A stretch of 64,000 nt of DNA from Smittium culicis (GCA_001970855.1 LSSN01006112.1:1-64000), one strand, 5' to 3'. Positions 31,006-44,690 are shown, counted from the stretch's first letter. A program made the numbers and translations. Notes: generated by a model not told the origin, from the sequence alone.

Positions 31006-33025
31006 AATAGTATAAACACTCCTTCCCATTGGAACACTGCGTGTTCGTATCTAGTATCAAAAATGTAAGTGAGGATTAAAGCATAGACCCCCATTATTCG
31101 AATGGGGGGTGAATATATTGATAAATTACTACGTAACCTCCTAGGTTATTATTCATTCTATTTAGGGTTTAATTCCCTTTCCGTTACACTTCAAGGTTAA
31201 CTTACCTCACATACGATTAATAATAATAGGGGCGGACGAAATATCCGTTTTACCAATTTTTATTTATCTTTATTTCTCCTATCATATCTTTTCTTCATAT
31301 TTTTATGCTCCTCCTGGCATCACTTTGTCAATAATGTTTATCCTATTCCTTTGCCTCCTTGATTTCTTTGTTCTGGATCATCCTTCTATTTATCTATCTT
31401 CTAATTCAAGATTCCCTCTATATTTTATCTAATCTTTATACTCTTATACATCTATATTTTACTTACGGCTTTATTTCCTCTCCCTAATACTAGTAGCTTC
31501 ACTTACCTTATACTATTTATATTATTATAATTACCACACGCATTTACCGTTGAGTCGGCTAAGATCTTATTTATTATAATAAATTTTATATTAAAGCATT
31601 CAGGTGGTCTTTACGATCCTATACTAATTTACGAAAAATTGAAGGGTATAATGGCCCATCGAGGGGCCAGATAAAGGCGAAGTAACTAAGGGAGGATTAT
31701 ACAAGGAATAGCAGAGGATGGTATGCATTCCGATACATCCGATAAGTTTATAAATAACTATAATGCCTGGAAATTAAAATAAATTAATTTAATAATTATT
31801 CTCGCTTAATAAATTAATATTGTTAAAATAAAATAGTACTTATTTAACTGGATAAATAAAATATTAGCTGGTTGCCCTAGCAACTTGCGTGGGGCTTATT
31901 ATTATCCGTAATAAGCGAATGGCCTTCAAATTGATATAATTAACTGGGAGTAAACTACTCGCTGCGGTAAAAATTGATGATGTATAAAAATTTATTATCC
32001 TAATTATTCAGGAGCTTTAACCTTAAGATCATTAGTATATATCGGTAAACATCTGGACTATCTTTAGGTGCTATAATTTACGCTTAATAAATTCATTTGG
32101 TTTATATTTTTAATCGTAAGAATTAAGACCATTTCATATATAGTTTCTGTTCTTAATATAAACGAATTATTTTTTTATTTTTTTACTAAATAATATAAAG
32201 ATGGAACTTTTTAACGAATAAATATTTAAACATATAATGAATAGGCCAACATATAATAGATATGATATATAACATAAAATAATTATAATGAGTTACTACA
32301 TAACTTAATTTTAAATAATTACCCGTTAACTACTAGTTAACCCCATCCTTAGAAGACATTCGCTTCTTGCGGATTGCATCCTTGGAAGCTTATAACTATC
32401 AGTTATCGGCTGGTGGCTTCAGCAGACTGTATCGCGACGAAGCCGCTTAATATTAAGCGGTTAGCTATATTTACCGTATATTTAATACATTGACAAATTT
32501 TAATTATTAAATAATTTGGATGTGATATCTAAGAGAAGCATTTCATGCCCAATATTTCATATTATAATCCATAGGATCTCGAATCATAACTATATTGCAG
32601 TAATATTATTTATTTGTATTAGAAGAGATTATAAAAAAAAAATAAATTAGATAAGGGTATTAATCCAGAGATATATAATATAAAATGATTATAAAAATAT
32701 TAAATTTTTAATTGAAAAATAAAGGGAATTAGTACTCACTGAGGAAAAATATAAAAAATTTTAAATAATATCTGATGCACTTAAATAAATTACAGCATGT
32801 TTAACATGCCAATTTATTTAAAATATGTTAGCATACCTAAATAAGATCTATAGAACTAAAAGCACATTTTTATGGGGTAGTATCTAATAATAATAAATAT
32901 GTTAAAATCCCTCAGAGGACGCAGTCCTCTATCTGCAGACAGCCCGACATAACCTGCCGTTAACTACTTGTTAACCCCGTTCTTGGAAGTCCTGGAACCG
33001 CTAGGTTCCCAGTACAGGAACCCAG
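31006..33025. other. intergenic region with three GC clusters
   Basis: No gene seen. There is a pyrimidine-rich stretch at 31.25-31.50 kb (plus strand) and GC clusters at about 31.86-31.97, 32.33-32.46 and 32.88-33.02 kb, the last abutting the family A copy 2. AAGAGAAGCATTTCATG near 32530 matches part of the tRNA-like repeat at 62.73 kb. Confidence 0.5.
32328..32462. repeat. GC-rich repeat cluster
   Basis: It contains GTTAACTACTAGTTAACCCC, ATTCGCTTCTTGCGGATTGC, ATCCTTGGAAGCTTATAAC and GGCTGGTGGCTTCAGCAGAC. The order is close to that at 23.75-23.83 kb. Confidence 0.7.
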
Positions 33026-33645
33026 CTAATCTTTTTTATTCTCAGCTATCATATTTAAAATCCTTGATTGAGAAGAATTTATATCTTCTAAATCACTAAT
33101 TTCTAGTGATTTATTTTCTAATAAAAAATTTATTTTTTTTTCTATTTCAATAAAATCTTTTTGGATATCAGTAATACTAATATCTTTTTTTGGAAAACCC
33201 AAACCAGTAAAAACCTGATCTATATTTTTACCAATAATTGGTAAAAAATGGGATTTCTTCCTGAATATTTTAATACTTCATCGCAAAACAATAATACACC
33301 ACCTGAAGTTCCTAATGTCGCTCCCATTAAGCAAATACCTTTTACGCAAAACATGCTTTTTGCGTATATTGTAGCTGCTATATTTAATGGCGAATTTTTA
33401 ATATCGCATTTATTCGTAAAAAATACGATATAAAAAATATAGATAACTTTAATAAATGATATAATACAAATAAATGCCATTTGAATAAATCCTATTACTA
33501 TTACTAATATATTCATATACTCTGCATCGAACTCATAATTAAATAGTTTAATTAAAATACAACAACCACCTATAAATCTAAAAATTCAAATTAATTTGAA
33601 ATTTAAAAAATTACGTATAACTTTAGGTAAAGTATCCATTATCAT
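33026..33645 (-). pseudogene. accessory membrane protein, family A (copy 2), frameshifted
   Basis: An unrecognised protein. The main frame (33645-33220, with one TGA as Trp) begins MIMDTLPKVIRNFLNFKLIW and aligns with the frame after cob. Shared features are an RIF/WIF-containing first helix, two further hydrophobic segments, NSPLN, a Gly-rich segment and KYSGRNPIF. That frame stops after LLVKI. The true tail continues in the next frame: FLPIIGKNIDQVFTGLGF, DISITDIQKDFIEIEKK, to a TAG at 33026. The switch lies in a run of six T's (minus strand) where one more T would restore FLPI, matching FLPV in copy 1. Either a real frameshift or a homopolymer base error. A cox2 leader copy lies just upstream, and a GC cluster abuts the 3' end. 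Confidence 0.65.
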
Positions 33646-33696
33646 AGCTTTTTTAAAACCTAACTTTTAATCGGTAAATATCCCATTGAATAAAAA

Positions 33697-34103
<407 letters not shown>

Positions 34104-37100
34104 ATATATAACGAATATTTAATATTTAGATACGTGGTTGGTAACTTATAACAACCAAGTATATTGGTATAAATAATAATACAATAATAGGTATAATTTA
34201 AACGAAGTGTTCGAACGGTAATATAATAATACTATAATCCTACGATACAGTGTTAATAATATTATAATATGTGATAGACGATAATAATATAAAATATGAT
34301 AATAATTTAAAAGTAACAATAATATTATCTAAATAATCACTAATGAGAGTTACGAAGTAAGGACCATATACTTTAATATTATATAACTCATTAAATAAAA
34401 AATAGTCTAATAACTTAATAAGTTATCAATAGTTTATAATCTGTATATAAATAGATAATAGGAGCATGCAAAGTATGCTTAAATTTAATAGCCTCGTACA
34501 AGATTTAAATACCGATATTTCATATCCAAATGATTAGGTTGGAACACTGAGTGTTCCAATATGAAGAGTTAGATACTACGTATCTGAAGGATAAGAATTA
34601 AAATATAAAGATAGTAAGCATGACTAAGTCATACCCATTAAGACTATATTTATTATTAGATACATATATTATAATAGTAAATAACCAGTTATAAAGTAAC
34701 TTATTAATTATCATATAGAATTTATTTATTATAATAATATAATAATATCATAATAAATTACGTAGTAACGATATTAAAGATTATTAATAATCTATTCAAA
34801 TCTTATTAATTAAAAATATAACTTGATTAAAGTATATATTTATAATTGCAATAATAGATCTTAATCGTTACGTAGTAACCATAATAAATATATAGTAAAT
34901 TTTATTTAAAATATAATTATAATAATAATATATATAACCAGTAACTATATAACTCATTTTATAATCTCACTTATGGTATAATATTATTGTAATATAAATA
35001 TAAGGTTGAGTTCTTACGAACCTTAAATTAAAATTATAGTAATATATCTAATGTCAATATAATTTATTAAAAATTTATATAACTATATCATAATCTAAAC
35101 TATATTTACCTCTATAAATATAATCCAATATAAAATATAATTAGATTAATAGAAATATGTATTAATCACTAATATTTAATAGATATTATTATGATAATAT
35201 CGCCTATGACTATAAGTATATCTTAATTACTTTTATATAATTTTAAATTATATTCTATGTATTAATATATATCATTATATAAATTATAAAGTAAATATAA
35301 GAATAACCAGTAACTATATAACTCATTATTTATGGTAATAATCTAAGATATAATAGTTTAGGTAGTTACGATATATATTAATATAATACAACTATAATCA
35401 TATAATTGTATTAGATAGAATTCTAATTAAATATAATCTCGCTTTATACATAAGACAATATTAAGATATATTTAAACAGGTTACGTAGTAACGAATAGTA
35501 AAAACCATTAACTTTATTATTCATAATAAATAATAATAATATATAAGAGAATAAAAGATATTTAAGTACAATTATCATTGATAATTTATAATAAAAAATA
35601 TATCATATCCGAGATAAAAATATAATTTATATATGATTATGATTATATGCCATAGCCGATATTTATTTATATAATTTTATAATAATAAAAAAGAAACGTG
35701 GTTGGTTATTACCTATTATAACTAATTACTCAGTAACTCTATCTGATATTATTAAGATATTAAGTAGCCACAAAGTGGGGAAAAATAAAGAGAGATACGA
35801 ATATAATATAATTAAAGTTAATATAAAAATATATAAATAACGTACGTAGTACGAAATATAATATAATAAAATAGGATTAATTATATAAATCATAAGATAT
35901 AAATAATAAATAGTATAATCGTAATAAGTTATATACATAACTGATAATATTCTTCCCATCAAAATATTTCATATTTTTCCCATTAGGTATATTGAATTCG
36001 GAATCTAATCTATTTATTACTTGCATACTTTGTATGCAAATTAAATATTATAATATTAAATTTAGTATTTATATTTATTAAAGATGTATAGCATTCCTAG
36101 TTATTACTCATTTTTAATTTAAGAGTTACGTAATTACTTATAATTACAACGCATAGTATATTAGCCCAGTGGTTCGTCAGTTAAACATCGATAGATGTGA
36201 AGAGTTATCAAACATAATATAGACGATCGGTTAAATGAGTACTAAATAGGGAAAATAAAGAGTTATATTAATAGATAATTTAAATCCAAGATCCAAAGGA
36301 TCTTTATTTCAAACAGGACAAAGTTCTTTGTTTAATTCCTTTGTATTGAATAGCTTATATTTAATATTTCCGATAAAGTATTTGCATAGTTACAAAGTAA
36401 CGTAATAGAAGAAAGAGTATATATAATTATAAGTCTTATAATTTGGACTATAAACTATACATGTATTACATATTACTCGCCAATTAGTATATAATTGGTT
36501 ATGAGTTAAAAAAGAGGCCTCGACCGGATTCATACATTAAAATTTATTATTATAACACTAAATCAGAGGATCATCAAATCGAGATCTAGTTATTAGGACT
36601 ATTTTTATTTATATTAAAAATTATTGTTACTATTTCTATTCAAATCTTAAGTTTAAATCATAATGTTCTATTTAAACTTGATAATAAAAAAAAAAGATTC
36701 CCAATCCAGGATTGGGAATGGGTAGATAATGAAATTATGACTATAAAGTTAATTCCATAAATATTTATGCCGATGGATACAATGAACTTTAGTAAATGGC
36801 GATTCGCAGCTATTTCTAACCTTATTTTATTATCATCACACAAATTATTCCTGATAGTTACAAGCTAATGAAAATCACGAGTGGTTCATATAACCGGGAA
36901 TATAAGGTTAATACTACCAATATCACTGTATTGTAGTAATATGAAATGGTAATATAGTCACCCGATAATATAATCATCGGGTTGAGAACTGCTAATATGA
37001 TATCGTATATATCCCATTAGGAAATTTAGTTTATAAATTTATAAATACTTAGTACTGATATATATAAATAAGGTAACTATGGAATAGTATAAACTTTTAC

Positions 37101-37599
37101 TATTTTTATTTTTAACAAATCTGTTTTATTATCATGACGGCTATCCCTTCAAGCGGCGTCATGGTCTAAATTATAAAGGATGGCCTAATAATTATAAGGA
37201 ATAATGAGATATGTAATCCCTATCTGGTATTTAATTTCTTGAAATATTTAAACTGCTCTTTTTTTATAAATATGAGTACGTAGAACTTAACCCACGCCAG
37301 TAGCCCTTAAATAAAATGCTTATAATAAACTGGTATTTTTATAATATTACCATCCAAGATGCCACTCATTATAAATATAAATAATAAATAAAGCCGTTAA
37401 TAATAAAGCCAAACTTAAGTAAACTTACACCTTTATATCTTTAATTATTTAGATTAGAATGATATAAATTGGAATAGGTGACCTGACGAATAATCCAAAC
37501 TTTTTATCGATATTTACTACAATATTCCTTATAGTACTAGCTATAATTACCCCCCGCCGCCTTAAAAGGGGGGGGTTAGATAGTTAGCCCTCCCATATA
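34104..37599. other. long AT-rich intergenic region
   Basis: No supported gene. It is dominated by A/T with GTTACGTAGTAAC, ATACTACGTATC, GGAACACTGAGTGTTCC (near 34541), GATCCAAAGGATC (near 36291) and CCCAATCCAGGATTGGG (36695-36711) hairpins. The open frames here look like low-complexity Ile/Tyr-rich noise. Confidence 0.5.
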
Positions 37600-37746
37600 A
37601 TGCTAATGCAAATTTATAAAATATTTTTATTTTTAATTACATTACTATTTTTATCGGGTATAATCATATTATCATTATTCTATATAGATCATTTAGTTAA
37701 TTATAAACATGAAAATTCGAGTTCTAATAACTCTAATCAAACTTAA
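37600..37746 (+). CDS. possible small single-helix protein (48 aa)
   Basis: Reads MLMQIYKIFLFLITLLFLSG, then a hydrophobic stretch to LFYIDHLVNYKH and a Ser/Asn-rich tail before TAA. One membrane helix followed by a polar tail resembles a real small membrane protein, but I recognise no family and it is not atp8 (no PQL/PF start). It lies just after a poly-C/poly-G hairpin (37551-37575). Confidence 0.3.
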   Translation: MLMQIYKIFLFLITLLFLSGIIILSLFYIDHLVNYKHENSSSNNSNQT

Positions 37747-40241
37747 AGTTCTTTTTTTATGATTATAAAATTAACGTAGTTACTTTAATTATATTTACTT
37801 TATTCTCTTATTCTTATTTTATGATTATTATAAAATAACTACGTTCTTACGAGGATACCTTGTTAGTTATAATTTATTCTTACTTACAACCCAGTACTCT
37901 TCCATCATTCTACCTGATTCTTATTCTATTATTAAACTTGATTTCTATATTATTATTTTGGACGTCCAGTCCCCCCCCCAAAAAAAAAGAACAAAAATAC
38001 CTCTGTATAAGTACCTTTAAATGTGAACCATTACAGCCCCATACGAAGTGTGGGGGGGGGATGCTAGTATTAGAAATCAGGTTTAAAATTTTTATAAGTT
38101 TATACGATTATCCCCTGTCAGAATGCTAAACATTCCTCATGCTCCCAAGGGATCCTTCTGTGACTTCGTCTTTGCCTCGGGCCTCGATCGGCCAATCACC
38201 TTAAAAAAATCTCAATTATTATCATTAGCCTTTAGAATATAATTACTAGAATATGGACAATAGATTACGTAGTTACGGTATACTTTTATTAATTTTTATA
38301 ATAGCTCAAGGTTTATTATAACTAATTAGGATTCCAGATCCTATGGATCTTGCTTAGCTAATCCTTTATAATTTTATATTCTTTACCCTTACGTAGTAAC
38401 CTATTTCTTTAAATCATTTATAATGACTTAATAATAGTATATTTGTCTCCTACTATCGTTTTTATTTGATAATACAGCCTAGGTTTAATTCTTTATAACG
38501 ATATTAAATCATTAATACGACCTGGTTGATTATATAATGGTGCTCAATGCATAGTATCGGATAATAAAGGTTAGTATAATTGGCTCACGTACCTAAACTA
38601 AAAATTAATCATAAAAATAGTAAACATTAGCGAAAATAGGACAGGTATATTTTCCAGTAGATCAAGTATAATAGGTATGTTAAGGGGAGTATTATAAATA
38701 CTAATAGGATGATTATACCGTCTAAAGAGAGCCTGGCCTTCCAAGGATGCAATCGCCTGCGAGGTTACTGCTTTGGTGTATAATTGATATATTTATTTTT
38801 ATATCAATTTTTACAGTAGATTAAACACCTTAATTATTTTATATAATTTAAATTATATATTTAATTTAAATAAACATACTAAGATTTAAATATATAATTA
38901 ATAGATCTTAAAAGATATAATAGATCTTAAAAGATATAACATATATTATCTGGTGTAAAAGATTATAATTTAAAATGAATCAGGTATAAAGATAAAAAGC
39001 TAAAATAATAAAATGGAAATATATTATAAATATCTTTAATATTATTTTACCCATAGATTTAATCTATATTATATAGCTATTTAGTAAAACTTCCATGCGA
39101 AGCATGCACTGGTTATAGTAAATAAATATATAGTTTATGCTCAATATATTTTTAATATTTTTTAAGCAGTCGGGGACCAGAGGACTACGTCCTCTGCTAG
39201 TTTTTGTACTATTATCTGAACTTATAATTAAAATTTATAAAGTTGACATGCGATACCATATATATCCCGTATAGTAAAATTATAACACTTCGTGTGGATA
39301 ATTACTTTATTTTTATATTAGATAATTTATGTGAGATAAGCTATATGATTATTTATCTAGTATTATTTAACCATTTAATTAATACATAATAAACCCAATT
39401 AACAGAACAATACTAATCATATTTTAATTATTTAAATGCTTTATTCTTACTTATTTATAGCTTTATAGTTTATATTAAATAATAACCTTAAACACAGTTA
39501 TTTCATAACTTTATTTATCAATTACATTGTTTTATTACTATTATTTATTTATTATGTTTATCGTTGAATTTATTAATAAAATTGGTTATTATTTATTTAT
39601 TTATGCTTTAATTATATTTATTTTTTATATAGTATATCATAAGACGTATAACGTCTACCATTTATTTACATTCCTTTCTCTTTTATTCAGTCTGTTAGTC
39701 TTGTAATGGTAATCACAGCAACCAGATAATATAATCATCGGATTGCGAACTGTTTATAAGGATACAATCGCCTACCAGCCCACTGCTTATCATTTAAGAT
39801 CGTAGATCTGAGATTAAATAAATGGATATTAAACTTATATTAGATTATTAAATAAAACAAAAAAAAAATATCACAGAGCAGGATAAATTAAAATTACATA
39901 GAGAATGAGTAAATGAGTCTAATAAATATGAGATATCATACAAAACGTTAATGTTAGTTTTATAATAAATAAAAAAGACAAAAGATGTAAAGAAATCGAG
40001 TTTAGATACATAGTATCTGTATAACTCCTTTGCCCATTAATGGCACCCCGCCACTATGTGGGTTTATAAATCAAGATTACGAAGTAATGAATAAGTTATA
40101 ACATTAAACATTAGGGAGTATATATTAGAGTGATGTGATCAGAGAAAGGAGTGGATTATAGATTATAACTTGTATTTTATAGTGGTAGATCTTTCTTTAT
40201 CTATAAGTATGTAGAAAAAATATATTAGAATAAGCGGGGTA
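37747..40241. other. AT-rich intergenic region with GC islands
   Basis: No supported gene. A poly-C/poly-A run (37971-37990) and poly-G near 38050 flank a spurious frame. GC islands lie at about 38130-38190, 38715-38775, 39170-39205 and 39700-39790 (GATACAATCGCCTACCAGCCC). Confidence 0.5.
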
Positions 40242-43200
40242 TTAAATAAAAAAAAAAGTAAGAAAGAAAAAGAAAAAATAAAGGAAATTAGAAACATTAA
40301 AAAGTATAATAAAAATAAAAGATATTAAACCAATAATAAAATAGATACCATAATTAGGAATAATACCTGAATCATAATAAGCCGCTCGTAGAGATGAGTA
40401 CTTAAGTACTGTAGTTAAACCAAAGGGTCCAATAAATTCTAAAATACCTTGATCCAATACCTTGTTGGTAAAATTAGCTAAATAAAAATAAGGAGTAATA
40501 ATAAAAGAACCATAAATAGAATCTAACCAATAACCATTAGAAAAAAATCCCGCGGTTACCTGGTTACCCCCCGAAAAAGATTTTTTTAAGATATTAGGTA
40601 AATAAGAAGGATTGTAATATTTAGAGATATTTAAGGGTGAAAGATAAAAGAATAAAGTAAAAAAGATACCTAAAATACTTAAAATTACTGGTAATAATGT
40701 ATAATATAAAGGTAAAGAAAATTCCCCTTCAAAAAAAGAAAGAGAAAAAGGAGAAAATAAAGAATTACCCCAAAAATTAGTACCGAAACCAATAAATAAA
40801 TCTTTAAAAATAAAACCAAAAAAAATACTAAAAAAAGATAAAAAAATAATAGGAAAAGATATAGATAAAGAAGGAGTAATTATTTTAAGATAATTTCATT
40901 TAGGTCCATTTGGCCGTACTAAATATGCCAAACATATTAATTTTATAGAATAAATACTAGTAATTAATGCTGTTATTGTACCTAACCAATATGCTATAGA
41001 TCCTATATAAAGATGAGTTCCTAAAGAACCTGCTATTATAAAATCTTTAGAATAAAAACCAGTTAAAAAAGGAAAAGCCATTAAACTAAAAGAACCTGAA
41101 AGAATAGCTATATATAAAAAAGGATCTAAATTAATAAAACCACCCATTTTATATATATTTTGTTCATCATATATAGAATGTAATATTGCACCAGCTGATA
41201 AAAATAATAATGCTTTGAAGAAACCGTGATTTACGATATGAAATATTGCTAAATCATATTGAGAAATACCACAAGCGATAAAAGTATAACCTAATTGACT
41301 CATTGTTGAATAAGCAATAATTTTTTTTATATCATTTTGAGTTAATGCCATTAATGCTGCAAATAATGCAGTTAATGAACCTACACATAATATTAATATT
41401 AAAGCAGTAGAACTATATTCTAATAAGGGTGAAATTCGTACTAGTAAGTAGGCACCGGCTGTTACCATAGTAGCGGCATGTAATAAAGCTGAAACTGGTG
41501 TAGGTCCCTCCATAGCCCGTGGTAACCAAGTATTTAAACCTAATTGAGCACTTTTAGCCATAGCTCCAATAAATAAAGGAATAACAATTAAAGTTATTAA
41601 ATTTGAATTTATATGAGAAGCAGTACTAAATATTGATGCAAAAGATATTGAACCAAAAATAAAAAATATAAGATATATACCTATACTTATACACCAATCA
41701 CCTATTCTATTTGCTAATAAAGCTAATATAGCTGATTTATTAGCTTCTAAACGAGTAAACCAAAAATTAATTAATAAATAAGAACAAATACCAATCAAAT
41801 TTTAAAAATAATTATAAAAATTGAAGCTTACGTGGGTAAGACAAATACATCAATCCATATTGCTTTTATAAATTTTCTTGTAAATTATCGCGCAACACGT
41901 CTTATATAATTCCTTAGAGTTTATATACTATGCTTTTCATAAGTTAATTCATAGTTTAAACTAAAATTTTGACTATGCATTGAGCACCATTTCAGGCACC
42001 CGTTATTGAACTAGTCGATCGCGATTTAAAATATAACCGACGATCTAAAAATAAGCTAATTTTTTTGATCGTTTACAATAACGTCGCAAATAATGGGTAA
42101 TGGTTAACTATAGTTTACCATTGGCTCTTTATTCTTTATTTTAATTATTTAAAGAGTTACCATTATTTACTATGATACTAATAATTACCTAATTTATAAT
42201 ACATTGAAGGAATCATATAAGGTTTTATTAATTTAGAAAATTCTATCATAGAAGATTTATGTATATATAAAATATGGCCTTTATTCTTACCTGCTTTTTG
42301 AGATGTACAAATAATATTGAATTTTTTATAAAAAATATTACATAAAAATTCAATTTCTTGTAATGTAAAATTATTTGTAGCTATTCTAACTGTATCATTT
42401 ATTTTTGATCCATCATCCATGAACCAAATTGCTAATGATAATGGGGTAAGATAATCTTCAATATCATTAGGAATAATTTTTATTAATTTTTTATTTGAAT
42501 CCAGTTTATAGAACTTATCTTGTATCCAATTTAAACTACTAAAAGTATAACTATTAATTCTAGAATGGAAATAAATTCCATCTTTTTTGATTCTTTTATG
42601 TAATTTTGGTAAATTTGGATTACAATAACCTCTTTTAGCTAAATAAGAATGAAACCATCTTAAATATTCAATATTTTTATTAGATTGTTCGAATATTATT
42701 CTTGTTCCTTGACCTTTATTTCTTTTTTCTAAATGTGAATCACCTAAAACAGAACCAAAGATAATATAAATAATATCTTGATTATGAGGACCCACCCTAT
42801 CGGGTGAGAAAATTTTTTTATCAGTATATGTAAAAAAATATCTACCCATTCCCAATCTACCCATTACCAATCTACCGATTGGTAATCTCTTTTTTTCTTC
42901 ATTTTTTATATTATTAGGGTTCAAAGACGTTGTATTTTTTTTCCGATCCGTATGATATATATTTTGATAATTATTACACCATTTAAGGCATTGTAACATA
43001 CCTTCCCAACCAACAAATAAAAATAATAAATTATCTGCTGATATTAATAAAAGCATAAAAAATGTAAATAATGATAAATAAGAAAAAAATCTTTGTTTGT
43101 GAGGATCTCCTTCCATGTACTCTATAGAGTACCAATGTACACAAGTAGATATTAATGTAACTAATAAACCCATTGATACTGTTAAACTATCCATATATAA

Positions 43201-43425
43201 ACCCCAATTTATTACTAATAATTCTCTATCTATCCAATTTATATAAGTAAAGGCTATTGGTGATCCTCCCATTCCAACTTCGTAGAAGTTAATTATACCT
43301 AATATAGCTGTTATCCCTATTGCTAAAGTACTAAATATTTCACTTCCTTTTTGTCCTATATATCTACCAAATAAACCAGATATAATAGCACTAATTAAAG
43401 GTATAAATATAAAAGCTGTATACAT
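40242..43425 (-). CDS. nad5: NADH dehydrogenase subunit 5 (2 exons)
   Basis: The largest antiporter-like subunit of complex I, 659 aa. Exons on the minus strand: 43425-43000 and 41795-40242. Exon 1 begins MYTAFIFIPLISAIISGLFG and ends LLFLFVGWEG. Exon 2 resumes IGICSYLLINFWFTRLEANK and contains NRIGDWCISIG, WLPRAMEGPTPVSALLHAAT and the catalytic-channel region NDIKKIIAYSTMSQLGY. One TGA (minus strand around 40895) encodes Trp in PKWNYLK. The C-terminus is Phe-rich. Group I splice rules hold (GGT at the 5' site, TTTG at the 3' site). Confidence 0.95.
42178..42999 (-). CDS. LAGLIDADG homing endonuclease, nad5 intron 1
   Basis: In group I intron 41796-42999, fused to nad5 exon 1. The linker encodes a run of arginine-glycine repeats (RLPIGRLVMGRLGMGRYFF) produced by two or three head-to-tail mini-hairpin elements at 42843-42893 inserted in frame. 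Then come IYIIFGSVLGDSHLEKRNKG (first motif) and LTPLSLAIWFMDDGSKINDT. The C-terminus is LIKPYMIPSMYYKLGNY. It is a type 2 enzyme related to those in cob i2, cox2 i1 and cox3 i1. The core of the intron follows at 41850-42120. Confidence 0.88.
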   Translation of the reverse strand: MLQCLKWCNNYQNIYHTDRKKNTTSLNPNNIKNEEKKRLPIGRLVMGRLGMGRYFFTYTDKKIFSPDRVGPHNQDIIYIIFGSVLGDSHLEKRNKGQGTRIIFEQSNKNIEYLRWFHSYLAKRGYCNPNLPKLHKRIKKDGIYFHSRINSYTFSSLNWIQDKFYKLDSNKKLIKIIPNDIEDYLTPLSLAIWFMDDGSKINDTVRIATNNFTLQEIEFLCNIFYKKFNIICTSQKAGKNKGHILYIHKSSMIEFSKLIKPYMIPSMYYKLGNY

Positions 43426-43785
43426 TTTTTTATTTTAATTTTCTTATCCTTTATTTCTTATTATCTCCCTTTCTTATTTTGTTTGAAAAAATATATACAT
43501 AACGTATATTAATTGCAAGATTCTACTAACCCCTTCTTCGGATTCCATGAATTCCTTCCTATGCCTATTTAAATAACCGCGAATACTATGTATTAACTGT
43601 CTGGTTGGTTAGTCACGTAAAATTTTGATTCTAAATAACGGTATGCATCCTTTGTTTTAATTATGATATGGAATAATTCATAACTTATTTTGATGGGTGC
43701 GGGTATTATATGCCCTTTTTTCATATTAAGATTTAAAGGAAATATTAGTAGCATAAATACTAAGTATCCTTATAGGCCTTTTATT
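43426..43785. other. spacer between nad5 and the cox1 3' region
   Basis: The nad5 leader and AT-rich spacer. I see no gene. Confidence 0.5.
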
Positions 43786-43945
43786 ATCTAGGTTGTCAAA
43801 TACATAGTGTTGGAACTCCATCTTATTAAAACCTTCTATAAATGGGGGGAAAAAATTAGTATTGGTAGTAACTTTAGGAGTTTCATATAAATAATGTAAA
43901 GGTGTGGATAGAGTCCATTCTAAATCATAACCTACAATAATCTAA
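43786..43945 (-). pseudogene. displaced old 3' end of cox1
   Basis: On the minus strand it reads [36 protein letters not shown] and further residues. It matches live cox1's [20 protein letters not shown] and [11 protein letters not shown] up to TPKVTT, then diverges completely. It lies about 850 bp beyond the live cox1 stop. It is best explained as a former C-terminus pushed downstream when a segment carrying a substitute C-terminus was inserted. Confidence 0.75.
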
Positions 43946-43959
43946 GATATCTTAATTTC

Positions 43960-44170
43960 TAAAAGCTTCCAAGGATGCAATCCGCAAGAAGCGAATCGGT
44001 GGTTGCCCTAGCAACTGCGTCGACCGAAGCTTTAGATATATCTATTCCCAAGTTTTTAGCTTCAATTAATAATTTACAATAATATAAGATATTGTGCTTT
44101 TTGGCCATTCGGTCCCTGCAAATTGGCACCAGCCATTAGCAGATGGCGTCGGGCTTCTAACAAAGCATCA
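43960..44170. repeat. GC-rich repeat clusters inside the family A pseudogene
   Basis: Modules GCTTCCAAGGATGCAATCCG, CAAGAAGCGAATCGGTGGTT, GCCCTAGCAACTGCGTCG and CATTCGGTCCCTGCAAATTG. They flank and split the pseudogene tail; a further block lies at 44455-44530 and a hairpin at 44250-44283. Confidence 0.8.
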
Positions 44171-44690
44171 TATATCTTTTTTTTTTAATTCTTATACTCT
44201 GTTAATCTAAAGTACTGGGATTAGGAAAACCTAAAATAGTTAGACTTCCGCCCTAAGGCAGTATCGGGCCGCCCTTAGGCGGCTGAATATACTATCTCTA
44301 CCTGAATGAAGTAAAATAGTATTAAATCCTGTTCCTAAATCTACTCCACCTCCTATGATACAAATACCTTAAATACAAACCAAAAGTTTACCTGACGCAT
44401 AAGTTTGGTGAATTTCAATATGTTTAAACATTAGTACAAACAGCAAACAGCCATTTGCTTCCCAGTTACCCCATCGAAGGATGGGGTAACCTCCCTGCAA
44501 ATTGCTGGATGACGAAGTCATGGATAACCCGTTCTTTCATAACTAATTACACTAAATAAAAATAACTGTAATAAGGCTATAACTATTATAATATTATTAA
44601 GATATTCATTACCAATATCATAATTAATAAACATTAAAGGAATACAAATTATTCCAATAAATCTAAATATTCTAAATTAATGACTATAGA
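43985..44690 (-). pseudogene. accessory membrane protein, family A (copy 3), shattered by repeats
   Basis: Read on the minus strand, homologous blocks appear in the expected order. First is RIFRFIGIICIPLMFINYDI with a following hydrophobic stretch (44680-44540). A GC cluster follows (44530-44455). Next are QTYASGKLLVCI, one TAA, then GICIIGGGVDLGTGFNTILL and HSGRDS (44420-44290). After a GC hairpin (44283-44250) comes LTILGFPNPSTLD (44245-44205). After further repeats comes LLIEAKNLGIDISKAS (44080-44035). The same blocks occur in copies at 9.7 and 33.0 kb, which proves common ancestry. It begins within about 60 bp of the cox1 stop, mirroring copy 1 after cob. Confidence 0.75.

Noticed and set aside
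35726..35962. Ile/Tyr-rich open frame on the minus strand
   Set aside because: Only hydrophobic low-complexity sequence from AT-rich DNA; no relative found in the window.
37860..38129. 89-codon open frame
   Set aside because: Runs through poly-C, poly-A and poly-G tracts; composition artefact.
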